From contig JAEVZK010000137.1 of the NCBI GenBank assembly GCA_023392285.1, forward strand, positions 1 through 9,252: a stretch of DNA of 9,252 bases. Direction: 5' to 3'. Positions 4,353 through 9,252 of the stretch are shown here, one piece after another. The stretch is from Armatimonadota bacterium (GTDB taxonomy: Bacteria; Armatimonadota; Fimbriimonadia; Fimbriimonadales; Fimbriimonadaceae). Under the pieces are notes generated by a model. The model saw nothing but the letters and a program-made list of their open reading frames with translations. It did not search any database and was not told the DNA's origin. The position numbers and the translations under genes are program-made. Within the stretch, counting starts at the first letter, position 1. Every line of letters begins with the position of its first letter.

Positions 4353-6074
4353 TTAGATTTGTTGAAGAATATCAAATCTGGTAACTTGCACCCGGGCAAA
4401 GCCCATACCGGTTCCGCCAGTAAAACCAATCCACACTGGGCGATTACGCACATTGAAACGGCTCCCGAAATTCCGAGATGCCGCCACGCTGCTGACAAGG
4501 CGATTGCCGTCAAACATTTTTGCCGCTAAGTCCTTGCCATTGAGACGGAGCTCGATTGCATACTCGTGGCCAAGCCGTAGTGCGTCGATGGGTGTGTTGG
4601 TTTCAGGCCCATTCCCTCCTGCATCGAAGCCCCAAAATATTCTCCCTTTACTGTGCTGATTGAAAAGTCGAATAGCCAAGCAGCAGCTCTTCGGAAGCCC
4701 CGCATAACCTAAGCTACCGCCATGTCCGCCAATCGCTCTTGTACCGAGGGACTGAAAACACAAGGTGAATCCGTCGGCGAGGTCACCCGGGTTATCGGGT
4801 GGGTTTTCGATTCGAAATCGGAAATTCACTACGGAATTTTCGAGCAGAACCGGCTTCTTGAGCCAAACAGCTGCGGCTTCACCCAAGTGATCGTCGATGA
4901 TCACAAGCTCGTGATTTTCGATGTGCGGACCTTTAAATCCAGAGCCGACGGCCTGATCATATTGAACTACGAAATCGCTGAGGTTGCTGAAATCGGTATG
5001 AAAACTACGGATAGGCAGAGGCTCGGTGAGACCAGGTGTACTCAGGAAGGCGATAAACGCGACCAATGATCCTACCAAAGCTACGGCTGCAGCAACCGCG
5101 AACCACGGCATGCGTCTCCGGCCCGAAGATGATCTGTCCAAAGAGGTTTTCTGATCCTTGTCCTCTGTGTTCGTTGGAAGTTCCAGCTGTGGGTCAGCTT
5201 CGAAATGGGAAGGGCAAGGTTGTGCCACGGTCGCACCCATCGGTAGCGCTGTGCCACGGGACACTGGGCGTGGGGCTTCAAGCGAAATGTCCGTCCCAAG
5301 TTCGACATGGATAAGCTTACGAAAAACGTTAAAGTGTTCAATCGCCTCGCCTAGCCTTCCGCAATTTGAGAGAGCGCTAATGAGAAGTTGAGCGGCCTCC
5401 TCAGAGTATGGGTCGATTTGAGACATCCGCCTTGCATGACCAACTGCTTCATTGGATCGGCCCGACCGGATGAGCAGCGAAACCAACTCCGACAGAACGT
5501 TCCAAAACTCGTCCGCCAGCCGCTGCTGGTAATCCAAGAAGAAATCTTGATAAAAATTCGGAAGAAAGGGGCCGCGGTACAGCAACACCGCCTCCTGCAA
5601 TATCTCAATGTGTTCCGCTGCTGCTTTGTCCGAAGTTCTAGGGGAAGTGAACTGTCGGAATAGACCGACATCGGTCTGAAAGAACGACCTATCGAGCGAG
5701 ATCGAGTCTCTGTCTGACCGGGTAGCCGCAAGCGGAAATTGCAAGAATTTCTCGACCTCTTTGTTGAGAGCAAACAGTCGCTGCCTAAGCTTGGCCCGGC
5801 CTTCTTCTACTTCGTCATCTGGCCATAAGAAAACAGCCAGGCTATCTCTCGGCACCTCGGTGCCTGCGGCGCATGCCAGCCTCGCCAGCAACACTGCGGT
5901 TGGGCCGGCGCTAAAATTCCGAACTCGACCCGCATATTCAAGGGTAAGCCCCCCAAACATTCTGATGAACGGCCGAGCGCCAGAATCAGACTCTTCCATG
6001 TTCGAAATTATATCGAGATACCGACTACCTCGCCTCCCGAGTTTGAATGCCTCAAGCGTCGCACGTAGTGGCAT
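4353..6074 (-). CDS. Transmembrane SARP/BTAD regulator with extracytoplasmic L-type-lectin-like domain
   Basis: Three parts are visible in the 573 residues. Residues about 35-130 form an OmpR/SARP-type winged helix (RMFGGLTLEYAGR...VLLARLACAAGTEVPRDSLAVFLWPD...GRAKLRQRLFALNKEV). Residues 134-265 are a bacterial transcriptional activator domain (BTAD) of TPR-like helices (LLYRGPFLPNFYQDFF; QIDPYSEEAAQLLISALSNCGRLGEAIEHF). After a polar linker and GRRR, residues 323-345 form one transmembrane helix. Residues 357-573 resemble L-type (legume-like) lectins, with LADGFTLCFQ (432-441), GGSLGYAGLP (452-461) and a closing GFTGGTGMGFARVQVTRFDI. The basic residues before the helix place the DNA-binding part in the cytoplasm and the lectin-like part outside, a one-component sensor layout like CadC/ToxR. 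The usual VEFDT metal-ligand strand of lectins reads LAIRLF here. The longest start is given. An ATG at 5999 (residue 26) is a serious alternative: it begins close to the winged helix and has TATAAT seven bases upstream. The ligand is unknown. Confidence 0.85.
   Translation of the reverse strand: MPLRATLEAFKLGRRGSRYLDIISNMEESDSGARPFIRMFGGLTLEYAGRVRNFSAGPTAVLLARLACAAGTEVPRDSLAVFLWPDDEVEEGRAKLRQRLFALNKEVEKFLQFPLAATRSDRDSISLDRSFFQTDVGLFRQFTSPRTSDKAAAEHIEILQEAVLLYRGPFLPNFYQDFFLDYQQRLADEFWNVLSELVSLLIRSGRSNEAVGHARRMSQIDPYSEEAAQLLISALSNCGRLGEAIEHFNVFRKLIHVELGTDISLEAPRPVSRGTALPMGATVAQPCPSHFEADPQLELPTNTEDKDQKTSLDRSSSGRRRMPWFAVAAAVALVGSLVAFIAFLSTPGLTEPLPIRSFHTDFSNLSDFVVQYDQAVGSGFKGPHIENHELVIIDDHLGEAAAVWLKKPVLLENSVVNFRFRIENPPDNPGDLADGFTLCFQSLGTRAIGGHGGSLGYAGLPKSCCLAIRLFNQHSKGRIFWGFDAGGNGPETNTPIDALRLGHEYAIELRLNGKDLAAKMFDGNRLVSSVAASRNFGSRFNVRNRPVWIGFTGGTGMGFARVQVTRFDILQQI
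6007..6012 (-). promoter_or_regulatory. Possible -10 box (TATAAT) for the SARP/BTAD regulator
   Basis: On the minus strand a perfect TATAAT ends seven bases before the in-frame ATG at 5999, so a leaderless transcript could begin at that codon. No -35-like hexamer is seen at 16-18 bp. If used, the first 25 residues of the longest reading frame are not translated. Confidence 0.35.
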
Positions 6075-6185
6075 CCCAACTGTCTCACGTCACAGGCTTG
6101 AGGCTAATAAACCGTCGGAAGTAAAGGATCATCCCGAATGGAACACCTTCTCACCCAGTCCGTTTAACTTATGGGGAGTACCCTA

Positions 6186-7151
6186 ATGAATCTATTGAAA
6201 CATCTCTTTTCCGTCGCTCTTTTGGCGTTGCTAGTTTGCATCGCTTTCTCGCAGGGCCGGGAAGGCCGACCTGACGATCCTGCCGAAACAGCGCGACATA
6301 TTCAAGTCAACAACCTTCTAAACCAAGCGATGGAGCTGAGGAGGTCCGGTTCGCCTGAATCGGCGATCCCTATTTATCAGCAAGCGGCCGCCATCGAAGC
6401 ACAAATGGCAGGAGTTGATGGTCGAGCTAGCTTTGAACTGGCGAGAACGCTCATGGGCTTGGGCCGTCAGAACGAAGCGCTGGAAGCGTATCGCCACGTC
6501 TTCAGTTGGGACGCTCGTAGAGGAGACCTGGATGGCAGTGGCGGGCATGGGATCTTTCCTATCATGGAGTACGCGATTCTTCTTGCCAAGCAGGGTCGGG
6601 CGGAAGATGCCAAGGCGATCTACTATTACGGACTTCGGAACTTTAACACCTCTGAGCGCGATAGAGAACCGGTGCCGTTTCTCACGGTGTTCGACCCAGA
6701 GCCGGAAGGCACTTCTTGGCCGTACAGCCTCGAGCGTTTGCAGGCGGCGGCTCTGATGATCGAAGCGATAGAAGGCGGCTACTATGACGTAGTCTCGCAA
6801 ACAAGGATAGACCCTGACGATCTGATCGACCGCGTCAAGATCCTTGCTCCGGATTGGTTCTATCCGGTGATGTACGCGGCAGCGGGCAATTGGTCCTCGG
6901 AGCGAGGCGAGCAATTGCTGAATCAGGCAGAGAGCCTGGCGCGACCGGGGGTCGAGAAAGATTTGATCGCCGCTTATCGCGTGCAACTCGCGGAGCACCG
7001 AGCCAATATGATCGCCGAGAACACGCCAGGAGCAGACGACAAGCGCAAGGTCACGGAAGGCAACGCTAGGCGAAAGCGCATGCAGTGCCTGGTGCCCAAC
7101 GAGCAGACGCTCCGACGCCTTTCGGTCGATCGAGCGATAAGCAACCGATAG
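6186..7151 (+). CDS. Exported TPR-repeat protein
   Basis: The 321-residue product has a clear signal peptide (MNLLKHLFSVALLALLVCIAFSQG) and TPR-like helical pairs at about 41-73 (LLNQAMELRRSGSPESAIPIYQQAAAI), 80-107 (ASFELARTLMGLGRQNEALEAYRHVF) and 125-152 (IMEYAILLAKQGRAEDAKAIYYYGL). A less regular helical region follows to about 275. The last 40 residues are basic and unlike the rest. TPR proteins act as scaffolds; no enzyme motif is present. The ATG at 6186 is chosen because GGGGAG (6173-6178) lies seven bases upstream and the signal peptide follows at once; an ATG at 6171 would place the ribosome binding site inside the gene. It is divergent from the SARP/BTAD-lectin regulator with about 110 bp between, so control by that regulator is plausible but unproven. 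Confidence 0.8.
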   Translation: MNLLKHLFSVALLALLVCIAFSQGREGRPDDPAETARHIQVNNLLNQAMELRRSGSPESAIPIYQQAAAIEAQMAGVDGRASFELARTLMGLGRQNEALEAYRHVFSWDARRGDLDGSGGHGIFPIMEYAILLAKQGRAEDAKAIYYYGLRNFNTSERDREPVPFLTVFDPEPEGTSWPYSLERLQAAALMIEAIEGGYYDVVSQTRIDPDDLIDRVKILAPDWFYPVMYAAAGNWSSERGEQLLNQAESLARPGVEKDLIAAYRVQLAEHRANMIAENTPGADDKRKVTEGNARRKRMQCLVPNEQTLRRLSVDRAISNR

Positions 7152-7252
7152 CTAGACGGATTTAGTGTCCAAACGGGTCCGCCGACGAAAGGCGGTGCCA
7201 GCTCGCGCCACGTGACGCAGCGTGGCATCAAAGCTGGACAACGAAATCATCA

Positions 7253-7292
7253 ATTGTACGTTGACAATCACCCGACAACGGGCCACTAAATA
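7253..7292 (+). promoter_or_regulatory. Candidate promoter with operator-like palindrome for the LamG gene
   Basis: TTGACA (7261-7266) is a perfect -35 hexamer. The best -10 choices are CTAAAT (7286-7291, spacing 19) or TAAATA (7287-7292, spacing 20), both longer than the ideal 17. ATTGT (7253-7257) and ACAAT (7264-7268) form an inverted repeat with a six-base centre, overlapping the -35 box. This is the position expected of a repressor site, or of an activator compensating for the long spacer. Confidence 0.4.
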
Positions 7293-7304
7293 AGTTAAGT
7301 CAAA

Positions 7305-7376
7305 AGAACTGCTAATGAATTCACCCCCTTAGCGGGAGGGTTAAGCGACATCAGTTCTCCGCCCGCTGACGGAGAA
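7305..7376 (+). promoter_or_regulatory. Structured leader with mutually exclusive stems
   Basis: AGAACTG (7305-7311) can pair with CAGTTCT (7352-7358). TTCTCCG (7355-7361) can instead pair with CGGAGAA (7370-7376), and both use 7355-7358. In addition AGCGGG (7331-7336) is complementary to CCCGCT (7362-7367) in the loop of the second hairpin, allowing a pseudoknot. The arrangement resembles a switchable RNA leader. It lies about 90 nt before the LamG start and does not itself cover a ribosome binding site. Confidence 0.35.
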
Positions 7377-7465
7377 GAAATCCCGGCGCAGGGCGAAGAC
7401 GCTGGCAGAAAACTGAGAAACGAAGGACAAGTGTGGACGTCAGATAAGACTGGAACGCTCAGCTG

Positions 7466-8173
7466 ATGATCGCCCTTCTTGCCGCATCCCTTCTTTCCGG
7501 CTCTGCCGCATACTTCAATGGTTCTTCGAGCGGACGAATTTCAGGTGCCGCCGGTATCATTCACCTTGACGCGAACTTCACCGTCGAAGCGTGGGTCAAG
7601 CTTGATTCTGCAGGAGTGGGTCGCACCTTCCAGCCGATCTTCTATCAGCATGAAGACAATCGGGGCTTCGAACTCACGGTGGTCGACCGCCCGAACCATC
7701 GGCTAATGACTCCTGACCTCGCCCAGATTTCCCATGCGGAGAAGCCCGTCATTCCGGTTGACCGATGGGTCCATGTCGCGTATTCCCGTTCCCTCGAGCG
7801 CGCATGTCTCTACCTCGATGGAAAGCTGGCCATTGAACGCGACGTGCATGCCCCGCTTCCCCTGGCGCCGTCTGATTTGTTTATCGGCAGCAGCCAGTAT
7901 CTTGATCAAGAAGGAAAGCCAGTGTCGCTGATCGGAGCGATCGATGAGGTGCAGATATGGTCGGTCGCGCGATCTGGAGGAAATATTCGTCGCACGCGAT
8001 TCCGGCATCCGAATCGAAGAAACTCCCTGCTTGCCGCCTACTTCCCGATGGACGAGCGTTACGGCTCGAAGCAGCCGAACGCGAAGGACAAGAAAATGGT
8101 GCTGACGCTAACCAATATTTCCTGGGTGAAGGGGCCGACGGCCTCGTCCCCGGCGCAGCTTATGAGAGGATAG
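7466..8173 (+). CDS. Secreted LamG/concanavalin-A-like domain protein
   Basis: The 235-residue protein is almost entirely one laminin-G-like (LamG, Laminin_G_3 type) beta-sandwich. Recognisable elements in order are AAYFNGSSSGRI (14-25), FTVEAWVKLDS (38-48), DRWVHVAYSRS (99-109), CLYLDGKLAIERDV (114-127), LFIGSSQYL (138-146), IGAIDEVQIWSVARS (156-170) and LLAAYFPMDE (188-197). Such domains bind carbohydrates or proteins at the cell surface, and their Ca2+ and ligand sites vary. The N-terminal MIALLAASLLSGS is a very short signal peptide without basic residues, so export is inferred. No other domain is fused, which is unusual because LamG domains mostly occur in larger proteins. The start codon has only a weak upstream GGA; an in-frame stop at 7445 excludes a longer frame. 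The gene stands alone on its strand after a 314-bp regulatory gap. Confidence 0.85.
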   Translation: MIALLAASLLSGSAAYFNGSSSGRISGAAGIIHLDANFTVEAWVKLDSAGVGRTFQPIFYQHEDNRGFELTVVDRPNHRLMTPDLAQISHAEKPVIPVDRWVHVAYSRSLERACLYLDGKLAIERDVHAPLPLAPSDLFIGSSQYLDQEGKPVSLIGAIDEVQIWSVARSGGNIRRTRFRHPNRRNSLLAAYFPMDERYGSKQPNAKDKKMVLTLTNISWVKGPTASSPAQLMRG

Positions 8174-8237
8174 GAGCCTCTGCTGAATTCAAGGATGTGC
8201 GGGAGAGCCTAAGTCGTTTTGGCTAGGTTCCGACAGC

Positions 8238-8699
8238 TTAGTTGGTGATTGGGAAGTGATACTCCGTCTTCTCATAAGATTTGTCAGGAAACTCGGCTTG
8301 TCTCACAATCCTGTACTTGAGTGTGCGGCGCGTGATGTGGAGTTCTGCGCGATAGCCAGTGGATGCCTCCCCGCCCTGTAAGTGTATGACGCAGCCTTCA
8401 CGCGCATCCGCTATCCAGGCCCGATCGATTGAAAGCAAGTCAATATAAGCAGTGCACGGGATGTAAATCTCCTCCCCTTTAAGGCTTAGCTTAAATGCGT
8501 TGATTTGCGCTGGCTTTCCTGGATCTCCCCAGCAACCGGAAAGCAACGCGGGTGACAATTTCGACGCGCTTAACCTTAGTTTAAGCTCGTAGCCTCCGCC
8601 ACGGATGTTGAACGCCTTGCTTTGCGCTTGCGAATTGGGTCCGGCACTCGCAAATGCGAGGACGAGGAACAAAACAAATGCCGCGATCATTGATTTCAC
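8238..8699 (-). CDS. Small exported protein of unknown function
   Basis: The 153-residue product, read from a GTG start, has a signal peptide (MKSMIAAFVLFLVLAFASAG) and a mature part rich in alternating polar and hydrophobic residues that suggests a small beta-sheet domain. Three Cys (56, 82, 103) may form a disulphide. I do not recognise a family. The reading frame continues upstream to an ATG at 8735 and a TTG at 8771, but the GTG at 8699 is preferred: GGTGG lies four bases upstream, the basic n-region of the signal peptide begins there, and a good promoter would start transcription near 8727. An ATG at 8690 is also possible. It converges on the LamG gene (64-bp gap) and lies downstream of the partial gene at the right edge. 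Confidence 0.65.
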   Translation of the reverse strand: MKSMIAAFVLFLVLAFASAGPNSQAQSKAFNIRGGGYELKLRLSASKLSPALLSGCWGDPGKPAQINAFKLSLKGEEIYIPCTAYIDLLSIDRAWIADAREGCVIHLQGGEASTGYRAELHITRRTLKYRIVRQAEFPDKSYEKTEYHFPITN

Positions 8700-8733
8700 G
8701 GCGCCACCATAATCGCGTAATCGCCAGATTTCC

Positions 8734-8761
8734 ATATAAATGCACCGAAAGGTCTTGGCAA
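8734..8761 (-). promoter_or_regulatory. Probable promoter of the small exported protein gene
   Basis: On the minus strand TTGCCA (8761-8756, five of six to TTGACA) and TTATAT (8739-8734, four of six to TATAAT) are 16 bp apart. Transcription would start near 8727, about 28 nt before the GTG start and upstream of its GGTGG ribosome binding site. Confidence 0.45.
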
Positions 8762-8905
8762 GATAATACAACCATCACAAGCATCGTGCCGCGCGTTGGC
8801 GTATCAGGAACAGGCCCGATCAATCTGTATCCCGGTATCGGCTGGCATGGTCGTACTCCCGCCATACGGGTCGGCCGCGGGTCATGAGCGCCGCGGCAGG
8901 TCAGT

Positions 8906-9252
8906 TTAAAGTTCTTCGGTGCTCGCATTGAACAACGTCTTTAAGGCCACAAAAGCGTAGTCCGGCGAAAGTTGCCTCATATAGTTTAGACTTATGGCCA
9001 TCCTCTGAAACTTGCCTTCATCTTGCCAGGACCTTATTCTAGAGAACATCCTCGTAAGATACACTTCGAAAGCTTCCACGGTGTTTGGCATGCCCCACTG
9101 AGAACCTGGGCTGGCGAGCCCAAGTCCATCGTACCAAATGAAGCTTGTCAAGAAATCCCGCTCCGCATGGCTGATGCGCTGATACAGTGATTGCGGGATA
9201 ACAGTCGCATCACAGTTCAGCGTGTGGGCATTCGCAATATAATCGTATTCTG
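8906..9252 (-). CDS. Unidentified protein, 3' part of a gene running off the right edge
   Basis: The frame that ends with TAA at 8906-8908 is open without interruption up to the window edge, giving at least 114 residues; the TTG at 9151 is therefore probably internal. The visible part reads like a soluble globular protein with aromatic-rich helices (FLTSFIWYDGLGLA, MPNTVEAFEVYLTRMFSRIRSW, FQRMAISLNYM, DYAFVALKTLF). No signal or transmembrane segment is visible, but the N-terminus is outside the window. No family was recognised. A GC-rich 7-bp inverted repeat (8874-8880 / 8891-8897) lies just after the stop codon without a T-run, so it is not a clear terminator. The next gene on the strand begins about 207 bp downstream and appears to have its own promoter. 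Confidence 0.6.
   Translation of the reverse strand, partial: EYDYIANAHTLNCDATVIPQSLYQRISHAERDFLTSFIWYDGLGLASPGSQWGMPNTVEAFEVYLTRMFSRIRSWQDEGKFQRMAISLNYMRQLSPDYAFVALKTLFNASTEEL

Larger units (their letters stand above)
7152..7465 (+). other. 314-bp non-coding regulatory region upstream of the LamG gene
   Basis: No supported gene lies here. It contains, in order: nested stems at 7167-7239 (CCGCC 7179-7183 / GGCGG 7191-7195; CCAGCT 7198-7203 / AGCTGG 7232-7237 enclosing GCCACG 7207-7212 / CGTGGC 7221-7226); a palindrome over a -35 box at 7253-7268; a possible promoter; and a structured leader at 7305-7376. A TAA at 7445-7447 stops the LamG reading frame upstream of its ATG, so the region is not an extension of that gene. 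Confidence 0.6.

Noticed and set aside
6318..6998. 226-codon minus-strand frame opposite the TPR gene
   Set aside because: Antisense shadow; the plus strand has a signal peptide, TPR pattern and strong ribosome binding site.
8654..8887. Plus-strand 77-codon frame upstream of the small exported gene
   Set aside because: Overlaps the promoter and start of the minus-strand gene. The Gly/Pro-rich end looks faintly protein-like (a possible remnant), but there is no ribosome binding site or recognised family.
8874..8897. Hairpin after the right-edge gene as a terminator
   Set aside because: A 7-bp GC stem with a 10-nt loop and no T-run on either strand.

Overview
The window looks like a chromosomal segment of a member of Acidobacteriota. 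This is inferred from three things: roughly 55% GC housekeeping genes beside many exported, lineage-specific proteins; a PEP-CTERM protein; and an imperfect-palindrome repeat of a kind I recall as common in that phylum. No marker here fixes the genus. Eleven protein genes can be supported. No tRNA, rRNA, CRISPR array, transposase or integrase was seen.

Left part (1-3060): a membrane-anchored HEAT-like protein (+) converges on a secreted basic-secretory-protein-type metallopeptidase (-). Divergent from the peptidase is the ribosomal stalk operon rplJ-rplL (L10, L7/L12), closed by a strong intrinsic terminator. The operon has a likely promoter about 260 bp upstream of rplJ and a long structured leader. 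That leader contains a striking 96-bp nested inverted repeat ending 23 bp before the start codon. The usual neighbours rplK-rplA and rpoB-rpoC are absent on both sides.

Middle part (3100-7151): a small exported protein with an STN-like domain converges on a PEP-CTERM surface protein gene, and their stop codons overlap in TTAA. Behind the PEP-CTERM gene, on the same strand, lies the most unusual gene of the window. It encodes a SARP/BTAD-type DNA-binding regulator fused through one transmembrane helix to an extracytoplasmic L-type-lectin-like domain. This is a plausible membrane-bound one-component sensor, comparable in layout to CadC/ToxR. A divergent exported TPR protein gene starts about 110 bp away.

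Right part (7152-9252): a 314-bp non-coding region contains a palindrome over a perfect -35 box and a leader with mutually exclusive stems. It precedes a secreted single-domain LamG protein. After that come a small exported protein of unknown function (-) and the 3' part of an unidentified gene (-) that runs off the right edge.

Themes: surface and envelope proteins dominate (lectin-like, LamG, PEP-CTERM, TPR, STN, secreted peptidase). Several genes have very short signal peptides without a basic n-region. Three starts lie 6-7 nt downstream of a -10-like hexamer, which would fit leaderless transcripts. All functional links between the envelope genes are inference from gene order.
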